From CALZKI01 sp045124055 (GTDB lineage Bacteria; Bacillota; Clostridia; Lachnospirales; Lachnospiraceae), in assembly GCA_045124055.1 (NCBI GenBank), contig JBGVKZ010000045.1:11549-75548 (forward strand): a DNA stretch of 64,000 bases. Reading direction: 5' to 3'. Below, piece by piece: positions 17,586 through 26,228 of this stretch; the stretch's first letter is position 1; each line of letters begins with the position of its first letter. Below the pieces are notes generated by a model. It ran no database searches and had not been told where the DNA came from. It saw only the letters and a list, made by a program, of their open reading frames with translations. The position numbers and the translations under genes were made by a program.

Positions 17586-17646
17586 GGACAAAGGCGTCTA
17601 GTAGGAATGTAACATTATACATTCCTGTTAGTTGTCCTTTTTTTTT
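17586..17646 (+). terminator. Two-tier hairpin with T run between metH and gdhA (terminator or attenuator)
   Basis: The inner stem AGGAATGTA/TACATTCCT (17603-17611 and 17618-17626) lies inside an outer GGACAA/TTGTCC stem (17586-17591 and 17632-17637), followed by nine T. A TATAAT at 17564-17569 lies just upstream without a good -35. It may end the metH transcript, or it may be a leader terminator of a transcript that continues into gdhA 77 bases later. A short A/T hairpin directly after the metH stop is weaker. Confidence 0.7.
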
Positions 17647-17722
17647 AACCGGAGTGAAATATACATAACATTTTCGGTAAAAAATCAAATATAGTTGTAA
17701 TCAAACGAGGGAGGATATGATT

Positions 17723-19069
17723 ATGTCATATGTTGATGAAGTCTACGCTAAAGTCGTAGAAAAAAACCCAGCTCAGCCAGAATTTCATCAGGCTGTAAAA
17801 GAGGTATTAGAATCATTACGTGTTGTAATTGAAGCTAATGAAGAAGAGTACAAAAGAGATGCATTACTTGAGAGAATTGTTACACCAGAAAGACAGCTTT
17901 TATTCAGAGTACCATGGGTAGATGATAAAGGTCAGGTTCAGGTAAACAATGGTTACCGTGTTCAGTTCAATAGTGCTATTGGACCATACAAGGGAGGTCT
18001 TAGATTACACCCTTCAGTAAACATCGGTATTATTAAATTCTTAGGATTTGAACAGATTTTCAAGAACTCCTTAACAGGACTTCCAATCGGTGGTGGTAAA
18101 GGTGGTTCTGACTTTGACCCTAAGGGAAAATCAGATAGAGAAGTTATGGCATTCTGCCAGAGCTTTATGACAGAATTACACAAATACATTGGTGCTGACA
18201 CAGACGTTCCAGCAGGTGACATCGGAACAGGTGCAAGAGAAATCGGTTATATGTATGGTCAGTACAAGAGATTAACAGGTCTTTACGAAGGCGTTTTAAC
18301 AGGTAAAGGATTGAGCTACGGTGGTTCTTTAGCTAGAACAGAAGCTACTGGTTATGGTTTATTATACTTAACACAGGAAATGCTCAAATGCAATGGCATT
18401 GATATTGCAGGTAAAACAGTTGCTGTTTCAGGTTCTGGTAACGTTGCTATTTACGCTACACAGAAAGCACAGCAGTTAGGTGCTAAAGTTGTTACAGTTT
18501 CAGATTCAACAGGTTGGATTTATGACCCAGAAGGAATTGATGTAGCACTTTTAAAAGAAGTAAAAGAAGTAAAACGTGCTCGTTTAACAGAATATGCAGC
18601 AGCTAGACCAAGTGCACAGTATCACGACAAAGCAGCAGAAGGCACAAATCAGTGGTCAGTAAAAGTTGATATTGCTCTTCCATGTGCAACTCAGAACGAA
18701 TTGAACCTTGATGATGCAAAAGCATTAGTTGCAAATGGTGTTATTGCAGTTGCAGAAGGTGCTAATATGCCTACAACTATGGAAGCAACAGAATACTTCC
18801 AGGCAAACAAAGTATTATTCTGCCCAGGTAAAGCTGCAAACGCAGGTGGTGTTGCTACATCAGCACTTGAAATGAGCCAGAACAGTGAAAGACTTAGCTG
18901 GACATTTGAAGAAGTTGACTCTAAATTACAGACAATTATGGTTAACATCTTCCACAATCTTGATGATGCTGCGAAGAAATATGGTATGGAAGGCAACTAT
19001 GTTGCTGGTGCTAACATCGCAGGTTTCTTGAAGGTAGCAGATGCTATGAAAGCTCAGGGAATCGTATAA
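17723..19069 (+). CDS. gdhA: Glutamate dehydrogenase (NADP-type)
   Basis: Interconverts 2-oxoglutarate plus ammonia and glutamate. The 448-residue length fits the hexameric bacterial class. Visible are RVQFNSAIGPYKGGLR near 79, the active-site region GLPIGGGKGGSDFDPKGKSD near 116 and the Rossmann motif VAVSGSGNVAIYATQ near 234. The ATG at 17723 lies 8 bases from GGGAGG, whereas an ATG 6 bases earlier is too close. The clean codon use and isolated position fit a highly expressed nitrogen-assimilation enzyme. Confidence 0.96.
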   Translation: MSYVDEVYAKVVEKNPAQPEFHQAVKEVLESLRVVIEANEEEYKRDALLERIVTPERQLLFRVPWVDDKGQVQVNNGYRVQFNSAIGPYKGGLRLHPSVNIGIIKFLGFEQIFKNSLTGLPIGGGKGGSDFDPKGKSDREVMAFCQSFMTELHKYIGADTDVPAGDIGTGAREIGYMYGQYKRLTGLYEGVLTGKGLSYGGSLARTEATGYGLLYLTQEMLKCNGIDIAGKTVAVSGSGNVAIYATQKAQQLGAKVVTVSDSTGWIYDPEGIDVALLKEVKEVKRARLTEYAAARPSAQYHDKAAEGTNQWSVKVDIALPCATQNELNLDDAKALVANGVIAVAEGANMPTTMEATEYFQANKVLFCPGKAANAGGVATSALEMSQNSERLSWTFEEVDSKLQTIMVNIFHNLDDAAKKYGMEGNYVAGANIAGFLKVADAMKAQGIV

Positions 19070-19094
19070 CGCATTATTATTCCAAAAGTGAGAA

Positions 19095-19136
19095 CCCTAC
19101 ACATTGCGGGAAACCGTAAAAGTGTAGGGTTTTTTT
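19095..19136 (+). terminator. Terminator of gdhA
   Basis: CCCTACAC (19095-19102) pairs with GTGTAGGG (19122-19129), with an inner TTGCGG/CCGTAA stem, followed by seven T. Confidence 0.9.
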
Positions 19137-19186
19137 AGATAACTAGGGGACAAGAATGATAAAACCTTGCATTTCACCAAAACAGG

Positions 19187-19258
19187 TTGCAACTTAGCCT
19201 TGACACATCGCAACTTGCATTCCCACCTATTGAATCCCAAGATAGTACTTGTTATGAT
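19187..19258 (+). promoter_or_regulatory. Promoter with paired LytTR-type direct repeats
   Basis: TTGCAACTT (19187-19195) and TCGCAACTT (19208-19216) are direct repeats exactly 21 bases apart, two helical turns, as expected for a LytTR dimer. The second ends 13 bases before a promoter, TTGAAT (19230-19235), 17-base spacer, TATGAT (19253-19258). A LytTR regulator is the third gene of the downstream operon, so autoregulation is inferred. Confidence 0.65.
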
Positions 19259-19297
19259 GCTTTCAGAACGGAAAACAAACCGAAATGGAGGAACATA

Positions 19298-20167
19298 ATG
19301 AGTATTATCAAAGTGCAAAATCTTACAAAAAAATATGGCGATATTACCGCTGTCAATCACGTATCCTTTGAGGTAGAAAAAGGAACAATGCTTGGCTTTT
19401 TAGGCATAAATGGTGCCGGAAAAACAACCGTAATCAATATGTTGGCAACCCTGTTAAGAGCCGATGAAGGTCAGGTCACTATCTGTGACAAAATACTGGG
19501 AAAAAACGACCAGGAAATTCGTAGAAAAATCGGAATTGTTTATCAGCAAAATTGCCTAGATGATATTTTAACGGTAAAAGAGAACCTGATTTGTAGAGGT
19601 ATTTTACACGGTGCGAGTAAAAAGGAAGCCGAAGAACAATTAAAACGTCTGAGCGAAATTTTAAAACTAGATGAAATTATAAAAAAACAATATAAAACTC
19701 TTTCTGGAGGACAAAAACGAAGATGTGAAATTGCGGCTGCACTGATGCACACACCAGAAATTTTGTTTTTAGATGAGCCGACTACCGGTCTTGACCCAGC
19801 CACACGCGTAGATGTTTGGAACACTGTTAAAGCGTTGCAACAAAGTGAGAAAATGACCGTTTTTCTTACGACTCACTATATGGAAGAAGCCGCAAGTGCA
19901 GATAATATCATTATTTTAGACCATGGAAATATCATTACCCAGGGAACTCCCTTTGCACTAAAGGAAAAATATGCAATGGATAAATTGAAACTTTACTACA
20001 AAGATGGTGAAACGAAAGAGATGGGGATTCCTACGACTTTAAAGGCATTACCAATCCTAGAGGAAATTAGGGATAAACTCAGTGGATTTGAAGTGATTCA
20101 GGGCAATATGGACGATGTATTTTTGAATGCTGTGGGAAAAGTATTGAATGCGGAAGGAGAGAAATAG
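19298..20167 (+). CDS. ABC transporter ATP-binding protein (ABC-2 exporter)
   Basis: 289 residues with Walker A GINGAGKTT near residue 38, the signature LSGGQKRRCEIA near 134, Walker B EILFLDEPTTGLDP near 153 and the H-loop TTHYMEEA near 190. The DrrA/CcmA-type sequence fits export of a drug, peptide or lipid. The start at 19298 is set by ATGGAGG 6 bases upstream; earlier in-frame codons lie within the promoter region. The permease follows after 2 bases. Confidence 0.92.
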   Translation: MSIIKVQNLTKKYGDITAVNHVSFEVEKGTMLGFLGINGAGKTTVINMLATLLRADEGQVTICDKILGKNDQEIRRKIGIVYQQNCLDDILTVKENLICRGILHGASKKEAEEQLKRLSEILKLDEIIKKQYKTLSGGQKRRCEIAAALMHTPEILFLDEPTTGLDPATRVDVWNTVKALQQSEKMTVFLTTHYMEEAASADNIIILDHGNIITQGTPFALKEKYAMDKLKLYYKDGETKEMGIPTTLKALPILEEIRDKLSGFEVIQGNMDDVFLNAVGKVLNAEGEK

Positions 20168-20169
20168 AT

Positions 20170-21081
20170 ATGCAACAATTTATGGCAATTATGGGACGTA
20201 ACCTAAAGATGTATTTTCGAGATAGAGGAGCTGTGTTTTTTTCACTCCTTTCTATGCTGATTGTAATTTGTCTGATGGTGTTTTTTCTAGGTGATATGAG
20301 TACGGAAAGTGTCGTAAACATTCTGGGGAAAATTCCGGGGAGGGATACATCTCATGATGAGAAAAATGCGGAACTACTAATTTTAACTTGGACTTTTGCA
20401 GGAATTATTTCGATTAACGCCGTAACCGTTACTTTAGCGGTATATTCCATTATGATTAAAGATAGAGTCAATGGAAAATTAAACTCTATTTACACAGCAC
20501 CAGTAGGTCGTGGTATTATTGCAACAGCATACATAGCGACTTCTTGGATAGCATCGATTATAGTATGTACGATTACACTTTTGCTTACGGAAATTTATGG
20601 AGTGATAAAAGGGTTAGAATTTTATTCTGTTTCGACTCATTTAGAGTTATTTGGAATGATTATGCTCAATTCGTTTGTTTACGCAGCATTTATGTATGTT
20701 ATGGCAGTTTCTATCAAAACCGAAGGAGCATGGACTGGCTTTGGAACAGTAGTAGGTACCCTCGTCGGCTTCCTCGGTGCAATTTATATTCCAATCGGGT
20801 CCCTTTCTGACACCGTAGGCAATTTACTAAAATGCACACCAGTTATTTACGGAACGGCGATGTTTCGAAAGGTTATGACAAAAGATATTTTGGAAGAAGC
20901 ATTCCAGGGTGTTCCTAGAGAAGTCATCAGTGAGTACAATAAGGCGATGGGAATTGAATTAGAAGTATTTGGGAAAAACCTTGATAATATAGAACAATGG
21001 CTCATTTTATTTGTCTGTGGTATAATATTCCTTGTTCTTGGAATTGGAATTTTAAAATATGGCAAAAAGACCGATAGATAA
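20170..21081 (+). CDS. ABC-2 type transporter permease
   Basis: 303 residues: a short cytoplasmic N-terminus (MGRNLKMYFRDRGAVFFSLL), a first membrane segment near 20-37, an extracytoplasmic loop, then five hydrophobic segments ending near 295. This is the usual ABC-2 topology. It pairs with the ATPase 2 bases upstream. The substrate is not predictable; LytTR-linked exporters often serve bacteriocin or antimicrobial-peptide immunity. Confidence 0.9.
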   Translation: MQQFMAIMGRNLKMYFRDRGAVFFSLLSMLIVICLMVFFLGDMSTESVVNILGKIPGRDTSHDEKNAELLILTWTFAGIISINAVTVTLAVYSIMIKDRVNGKLNSIYTAPVGRGIIATAYIATSWIASIIVCTITLLLTEIYGVIKGLEFYSVSTHLELFGMIMLNSFVYAAFMYVMAVSIKTEGAWTGFGTVVGTLVGFLGAIYIPIGSLSDTVGNLLKCTPVIYGTAMFRKVMTKDILEEAFQGVPREVISEYNKAMGIELEVFGKNLDNIEQWLILFVCGIIFLVLGIGILKYGKKTDR

Positions 21082-21093
21082 TCAGGAGAAAGT

Positions 21094-21531
21094 ATGAAAA
21101 TTACAATCGAAGCAAAAGCACCAGGTGAGGAAGATGAAATCATCGTTCGTTGTAACCAGCTGGATGATAAACTTATGAATTTAATTTATTCCATAAAGTC
21201 CGGTCAGGAAAATATAACAGGATACTTGGAAGATAAAATTATAAAGCTTGTGCCAAAGGAAGTTTACTATTTTGAGTCCGTAGATAATAAAACCTTTGCT
21301 TATACGGCTAAAGGTGTATACGAGATTCATAAAAAGTTATATGAAATTGAAAAAGAATATGTGAATACGGATTTTCTCCGCATATCCAAATCAGTTATTG
21401 TCAATGTAGCAAAAATTGCGTACATAAGACCTATTTTTAATAGTCGATTTGAGGCAAAACTGAAAAATGATGAAAAGGTCGTTATTTCAAGGCAATATGT
21501 TGCAGACCTGAAGAAAAAGTTAGAGATATAG
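21094..21531 (+). CDS. LytTR-family DNA-binding regulator without receiver domain
   Basis: 145 residues. The C-terminal hundred are a LytTR domain: DKIIKLVPKEVYYFESVDNKTFAYT, YEIEKEYVNTDFLRISKSVIVNVAKIAYIRP, then VVISRQYVADLKKKL. There is no response-regulator receiver. In Firmicutes such proteins are encoded with a small membrane inhibitor, here the DUF3021 protein 11 bases downstream (compare the LytTR regulatory systems of streptococci). It likely binds the direct repeats before this operon. Confidence 0.93.
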   Translation: MKITIEAKAPGEEDEIIVRCNQLDDKLMNLIYSIKSGQENITGYLEDKIIKLVPKEVYYFESVDNKTFAYTAKGVYEIHKKLYEIEKEYVNTDFLRISKSVIVNVAKIAYIRPIFNSRFEAKLKNDEKVVISRQYVADLKKKLEI

Positions 21532-21542
21532 GAGGAAAAAAG

Positions 21543-21965
21543 ATGAAGCTGTTGAAGAAATTTTTACAATGGTATTTATATATTACGACCGGTATTTTAA
21601 TTGTTACTTGTATTTGTTTTGCAATAGATGGCGTAGAGAGTTTACCGAAAGAAACTCTATGGCAAATTCTTTTATCTGGTTTTCTTACAACCCTTGTAAC
21701 ACTGTTATTTGCAATAGAAGACTGCATTGGCTGGAAAAAATTTATAATCAAAGGAGTTTTCCATTATCTGTCTTTAAGTGCAGTTATGATTGTGTGTGGT
21801 AACTGGTTTGGGTGGCTGAAACTGAATGCTGCCGGAATTATAATGATGCTCATTGCCGTAGCGGTGGTTTATTTCATTGCATTTTGGACCTATTACATCG
21901 TAGATATGAGGCAGGCGGAAATAATTAACCAAAGATTGAAGGAAAAATATGGAAAAGAAGAATAA
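21543..21965 (+). CDS. DUF3021 membrane protein, likely partner of the LytTR regulator
   Basis: 140 residues with four membrane segments (about 11-30, 41-58, 70-90, 94-117) and a charged cytoplasmic tail. DUF3021 proteins are nearly always next to LytTR regulators. By analogy with the membrane inhibitors of streptococcal LytTR systems it may hold the regulator inactive until an envelope signal arrives. It is last in the operon, with a terminator 6 bases after the stop. Confidence 0.85.
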   Translation: MKLLKKFLQWYLYITTGILIVTCICFAIDGVESLPKETLWQILLSGFLTTLVTLLFAIEDCIGWKKFIIKGVFHYLSLSAVMIVCGNWFGWLKLNAAGIIMMLIAVAVVYFIAFWTYYIVDMRQAEIINQRLKEKYGKEE

Positions 21966-21971
21966 ATAGTA

Positions 21972-22001
21972 GGCGTCTGCACTTAGTGTGCAGGCGTTTT
22001 T
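21972..22001 (+). terminator. Terminator of the LytTR-ABC operon
   Basis: CGTCTGCAC (21974-21982) pairs with GTGCAGGCG (21988-21996), one G-U pair, followed by a T run. Confidence 0.88.
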
Positions 22002-22028
22002 CTTGTTTCTACATAAATGACAAAGAAA

Positions 22029-22057
22029 TGTAACCAAACATAGAAAAAAAGCATCTA
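22029..22057 (+). promoter_or_regulatory. Candidate ECF-sigma promoter
   Basis: TGTAAC (22029-22034), a 17-base spacer and CATCTA (22052-22057). This resembles the TGTAAC...CGTC class used by ECF sigma factors for their own genes, and an ECF gene begins 54 bases downstream. Confidence 0.45.
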
Positions 22058-22110
22058 ATTTATGTAATACCAATACCCATGGGAAAAGGAATAACAAGGA
22101 GGAATGAAAC

Positions 22111-22578
22111 TTGACTAAGGAGGAGTTTGTGCAAAATGTGTCAGCAGCAGAAAAAAGTCTGTACCGTGTAGCGAAATCCATTTTAAAAGATGACGAAGAC
22201 TGTGCGGACGCCATACAAAGTGCCATTTTGCACGCATTTGATAAGCGAAATACATTGAAACAGGAAAAATATTTTTGTACTTGGCTTATAAGAATTCTAA
22301 TAAATGAATGCTATCAGGTTTTGCGAAAAAAGCAGGCAGAGGTTTCTTATGAAGAATATATGGGAAATGCAGAAAGTTTTCCTGCACATAGCGAAGTCTA
22401 TGAGGCCTTAATGGAGTTGGAAGAACTATATCGCATCCCTTTTGTTCTTCATTATATCGAGGGATATTCTACCAAGGAAATTGCTAAAATCCTAACCATT
22501 AGTTTGAGCAACGTAAAAATTCGATTGCAAAGAGCCAGAATCAAATTACAGGATATTTTGAAAGGAGACCAACTATGA
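22111..22578 (+). CDS. ECF-type RNA polymerase sigma factor
   Basis: 155 residues with sigma region 2 (SLYRVAKSILKDDEDCADAIQSAILHAF, then TWLIRILINECYQVLRKK) and region 4 (YRIPFVLHYIEGYSTKEIAKILTISLSNVKIRLQRARIKL). It uses a TTG start with AAGGAGG 8 bases upstream. Its stop overlaps the start of the next gene by 4 bases, the usual coupling with an anti-sigma factor. It probably responds to envelope stress and transcribes its own operon. Confidence 0.92.
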   Translation: MTKEEFVQNVSAAEKSLYRVAKSILKDDEDCADAIQSAILHAFDKRNTLKQEKYFCTWLIRILINECYQVLRKKQAEVSYEEYMGNAESFPAHSEVYEALMELEELYRIPFVLHYIEGYSTKEIAKILTISLSNVKIRLQRARIKLQDILKGDQL

Positions 22579-24047
22579 AAAATGAGCAGATAGATTCTAT
22601 AAATTGGGAACAGGAATTCCCGGAAGTACCTATGTGTGTGCATCGTTCCGTGGAAAGAGTAAATAGCAGGATTATGGAGAAAGAGAAAGTTAGACGTATT
22701 TCCAGAAAGGCAATTTGGGTTTTTGCAGCCTGTTTTATCCTTTTGACAGGAACTACCGCTTTTGCTGCAAACAGCCTATGGCAACAGCGTATGGAAGCTT
22801 TAAATGAGCAGGAAATGCTGGAATATTTTCAGACCATTACAAAGAGTAATGCTCCGGCTTTTCGTTACAACCGTCAAATGACGGAAAAAGAACTTATACG
22901 TTTTGGAGAATTGGAAAGTGCCTATGAAATGGAAGGGGTCTTTCCGGAAGGAATGTTGACTATGATTTCGGAAGAAGAAACATATGCAGGAAAAGGAGTT
23001 GGCTACGAAACAAAAAGTGGAACTTTTTTCTTGCCTGAAGAAACACTATCTGATGAACAAATACTGCAAATCATAGATTTTTATCATAAATTGGATTATT
23101 CTTTTAGTACAGTAAGTAGTCTTGTGGAAAGTGGTGAAATTAGTTTTACAGAAGAAAAATCTTCTGTGGAAGATATAAATCCGGTAATGATGCAGGAGTT
23201 TACAGCGATTAATGAGAATGTTTCTTATTTGGAAGTCCCCCTTATGAATACAAGTCTTCCAAGGGAAATTGCAGCAGATACCGACTATGTATACTTAGGG
23301 TATGATGAGGAAATTAAACGAATGGCCGTAGGAAGTGATGAAGTGGAACCCTTTTATCTATTGCAGGCTGGTGAAACACTTTTTGCAATGGATACCGATA
23401 GAGAGGGACATATTTTCTTATCTCTCCGGGTTTATGAAAAGGAAGCTAATTCTTACAGTAATAAGCTGATAAAATTAGATAATCGGGGACAGATTTTAGT
23501 GGAATATGACGTGAAAAATGCGGTATCAGAAGAAGGTAAAAAACTGGATGCTCTAATGGCATACAAAATGGTGGAAGATTCGGAAGGCAGATTGTATGTA
23601 AAAACAAGATGGGAAGAAAAACTGTTACTTTTTGTCTTCTCTGAAGATGGAACGTATTTAGATGCGATTTATGATAAAAAGTATGAGTCACACCCGGCGA
23701 ATGAGATGTGCTTTGGAGAAGATGGCTATCTCTATGTGCTGGGGAGCGAAATCATACAAGTAGATAGTACCTCCTTTATGGTTTCAAAAGCCTTTTCTTA
23801 TGCCACGAAAGATATGATTGCAGCAGCAGATTTACTATATCCAATAGAGGAAGATAGCTTTTACCTTTTTGGATATGATGGAGTATTCAGGATAACTTTA
23901 GGAGAAGAAGCCAGCGAGAAAATTTTGGCTCCATATGAGAAGGATATCTTTGAGGAAGGAGCTAGAAGTTATGCAATTTCTAAAGATATGTTGGTTGTTG
24001 TGAACTATAAAGAATGGGGAATTACAATAACTTATCTGACTTTTTAA
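22575..24047 (+). CDS. Putative transmembrane anti-sigma factor with large extracytoplasmic domain
   Basis: 490 residues: about 45 cytoplasmic residues, one membrane segment (about 48-66, ending GTTAFAANSLW), then some 420 residues outside. The outer part has repeating strand patterns (YVYLGYDEEI, HIFLSLRVYEKE, RLYVKTRWEEK, YLYVLGSEII), suggesting a beta-propeller-like sensor after a helical linker. The coupling to the ECF gene (ATGA overlap) and the topology argue for an anti-sigma factor. No known zinc anti-sigma motif is present, so the call rests on position and topology. Confidence 0.7.
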   Translation: MKNEQIDSINWEQEFPEVPMCVHRSVERVNSRIMEKEKVRRISRKAIWVFAACFILLTGTTAFAANSLWQQRMEALNEQEMLEYFQTITKSNAPAFRYNRQMTEKELIRFGELESAYEMEGVFPEGMLTMISEEETYAGKGVGYETKSGTFFLPEETLSDEQILQIIDFYHKLDYSFSTVSSLVESGEISFTEEKSSVEDINPVMMQEFTAINENVSYLEVPLMNTSLPREIAADTDYVYLGYDEEIKRMAVGSDEVEPFYLLQAGETLFAMDTDREGHIFLSLRVYEKEANSYSNKLIKLDNRGQILVEYDVKNAVSEEGKKLDALMAYKMVEDSEGRLYVKTRWEEKLLLFVFSEDGTYLDAIYDKKYESHPANEMCFGEDGYLYVLGSEIIQVDSTSFMVSKAFSYATKDMIAAADLLYPIEEDSFYLFGYDGVFRITLGEEASEKILAPYEKDIFEEGARSYAISKDMLVVVNYKEWGITITYLTF

Positions 24048-24135
24048 AGAAACTATGAAGTAAGATACAAAAAAGATACAAGTATGTTACAAAATATAAC
24101 AGAAAAGTCAGTATAAGTAGAAAAGAGGAACATAG

Positions 24136-24789
24136 ATGCTGAAAATTTTGATAGCAGAAGATGAAGAACCAATCGCAAATTTAATAAAAATGAATCTAAT
24201 CAAAGCCGGATATTCGTGTATTGTGGCAGCAGATGGTGAAGTGGCAGCAGATTTTATGATGAATCAGGTTTTTGATTTAGTGCTTTTGGATATTATGCTT
24301 CCCAAAATCGACGGATATGAATTGATGGAATATGCGAAAAAACTGGGATTTCCTGTTATATTTTTGACAGCCCTTGGCACAACGGAACATAAAGTAAAAG
24401 GGTTAAAAATGGGAGCGGATGATTACTTACCGAAACCTTTTGAAATTGTGGAACTTTTAGCCAGAGTGGAGGCGGTATTACGCAGATACAATAAGGTGAA
24501 ATCTATTGTAGAAGTACATGATGTTGTCATAGATACGGCCTCCAGATGTGTTAAACGGGGGAATGAAGAAATTTTGCTTACAATGAAAGAATTTGATTTA
24601 TTGCTTTTATTTGTAAGAAATCCTAATATTGCCCTGTACCGTGAAGTTATTTATGAAAATGTGTGGGGTGGAGAATACTTAGAGCAAAGTAGAACTGTGG
24701 ATTTACACGTACAACGTCTGAAAAAGAAACTATTGTGGGAAGATAAAATCGTTGCGGTTTATAAAGTGGGATATCGACTCAATGTTTAG
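24136..24789 (+). CDS. Response regulator, OmpR/PhoB family
   Basis: 217 residues: receiver domain (1-115) with the acidic pair in AEDEE, phospho-acceptor Asp in LVLLDIMLPKIDGYE (about 52), Thr in IFLTAL and Lys in DDYLPKPFE, then a winged-helix domain (about 125-217; SRTVDLHVQRLKKKL). It is encoded 14 bases before its histidine kinase, with a good RBS. Confidence 0.95.
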   Translation: MLKILIAEDEEPIANLIKMNLIKAGYSCIVAADGEVAADFMMNQVFDLVLLDIMLPKIDGYELMEYAKKLGFPVIFLTALGTTEHKVKGLKMGADDYLPKPFEIVELLARVEAVLRRYNKVKSIVEVHDVVIDTASRCVKRGNEEILLTMKEFDLLLLFVRNPNIALYREVIYENVWGGEYLEQSRTVDLHVQRLKKKLLWEDKIVAVYKVGYRLNV

Positions 24790-24803
24790 AAAAAGGAGAA
24801 TGT

Positions 24804-26228
24804 ATGAAGTTTGCAAATAAATTGTTTTTTGCCACAACCAGTGTTCTGACAGTCATTTTTGCAATTTTCGGTATCTGGCTTTTATCTTCTTATTTTAATA
24901 AAAGTATGAATCGAGAAATGGAGCAGGCTGAAACAGAAAACAGAATGTTTCAATATTTGTTTGAAATTGCCTATCAATCGTTGGAGGAATATGGAGACGA
25001 TTATGCCATAAGAAGTGCAGTCGATAGTGTGGCAAATAGTGTAGAAAAGGCGGATAATCATTGCTTTGTATGGTCAAAAGAGGACATATTTTATGGTGAT
25101 ACAAAGAGTTGTTTGGCACAGTTAGAAGCCCTTATGGGTGTGGGAGAAAAACTGGATTTACAAAACAATTATGGTTGTGGAATCCGTCAGGTTTCGCAGC
25201 GGTATTATTTAATGAGTGTCTGTGTGGTTTCCACCAATGAACAGCAAATCTATTTGGGGATTAGTAAAGATGTTACCACAATGTATGAAGACAGGCAGGG
25301 GCTTATGAACCAATATAGGCTAGCCTTGGTGATTTTGTTGGTAGTAGGTGGTATTTGTATTTATATTTTATCTCAATATATTACCAAGCCCATTCGGAAA
25401 TTAGATGCTGTGGTAGAACAAATCAGTAGAGGTAATTATGACAGGCGTTCCCGTTATAAAAGTTCAGATGAAATAGGTACGCTTTCCGATAATTTTAATC
25501 ATATGGCAGATTGTTTAATGGAGCAGATGCACGTAAAAGAGTTGGAAGCTAAGCAAAAGGAAAGTTTTATGGCCGCTTTTGCACATGAACTGAAAACACC
25601 CCTAACGTCTATTATCGGATATGCAGATATGCTTAATTCGATTGATATGTCAGAAGAAGAACGTAGAGAAGCCTACTATTACATTTATAGTCAGGGAAAA
25701 CGTCTGGAAAGTCTTTCCCATAAGCTTTTAGAACTTGTGAGTCTGGAGCAGACGCCCCTTCAGATAAGACCAGTTAATACGAAAGATTTGGAAGAAAATA
25801 TTCGGGAAACTTTTCGACCTATTTTTGAAAAAAAGAATATTCGTGGAAAAATTAATTTGGAAAAAGGGGTTATCTATGGAGATAAAGACTTATTGTTGTC
25901 GGTTTTTTATAATCTTTTAGATAATGCGACAAAAGCCGCCAGTAAAGACGGATTTGTTCTGTTAAAAGGAAAGAAAGTTGACAATGGGTATGAGGTCAAG
26001 GTTGTGGATAATGGTCGAGGCATTCCAGAATCAGAAATTAACAGAATTACAGAAGCCTTTTATATGGTGGATAAGTCACGTTCTCGTAAAGAAGGTGGAG
26101 CGGGAATTGGAATGACACTATGCCAGAAAATCATTACTTTGCATAAAGGAATATTAAAAATAAGCAGTAGATTGGGCGAAGGAACTATCGTGCAGTTGAG
26201 GTTTCCAGATAAGGTGAGGTCGGAATGA
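24804..26228 (+). CDS. Sensor histidine kinase
   Basis: 474 residues: two membrane segments (about 8-28 and 171-190) around a 140-residue extracytoplasmic sensor, a HAMP linker (ITKPIRKLDAVVEQISRGNY), a dimerisation/phosphotransfer helix with the phospho-His in FAHELKTPLTSIIGY (about 262) and an ATPase domain (N box LLSVFYNLLDNATKA, G boxes VDNGRGIPE and GGAGIGMTL). The stop overlaps the next start by 4 bases. The partner regulator is directly upstream. Confidence 0.95.
   Translation: MKFANKLFFATTSVLTVIFAIFGIWLLSSYFNKSMNREMEQAETENRMFQYLFEIAYQSLEEYGDDYAIRSAVDSVANSVEKADNHCFVWSKEDIFYGDTKSCLAQLEALMGVGEKLDLQNNYGCGIRQVSQRYYLMSVCVVSTNEQQIYLGISKDVTTMYEDRQGLMNQYRLALVILLVVGGICIYILSQYITKPIRKLDAVVEQISRGNYDRRSRYKSSDEIGTLSDNFNHMADCLMEQMHVKELEAKQKESFMAAFAHELKTPLTSIIGYADMLNSIDMSEEERREAYYYIYSQGKRLESLSHKLLELVSLEQTPLQIRPVNTKDLEENIRETFRPIFEKKNIRGKINLEKGVIYGDKDLLLSVFYNLLDNATKAASKDGFVLLKGKKVDNGYEVKVVDNGRGIPESEINRITEAFYMVDKSRSRKEGGAGIGMTLCQKIITLHKGILKISSRLGEGTIVQLRFPDKVRSE

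Noticed and set aside
17576..17650. Known riboswitch before gdhA
   Set aside because: The conserved cores of glutamine, glycine, purine, SAM, THF and fluoride riboswitches could not be found; only nested hairpins and a T run are present.
19166..19227. CTTGCATTTC and CTTGCATTCC repeats 48 bp apart near the LytTR sites
   Set aside because: The spacing is not a plausible dimer geometry and the first copy lies near the gdhA terminator; the 21-bp pair explains the region better.
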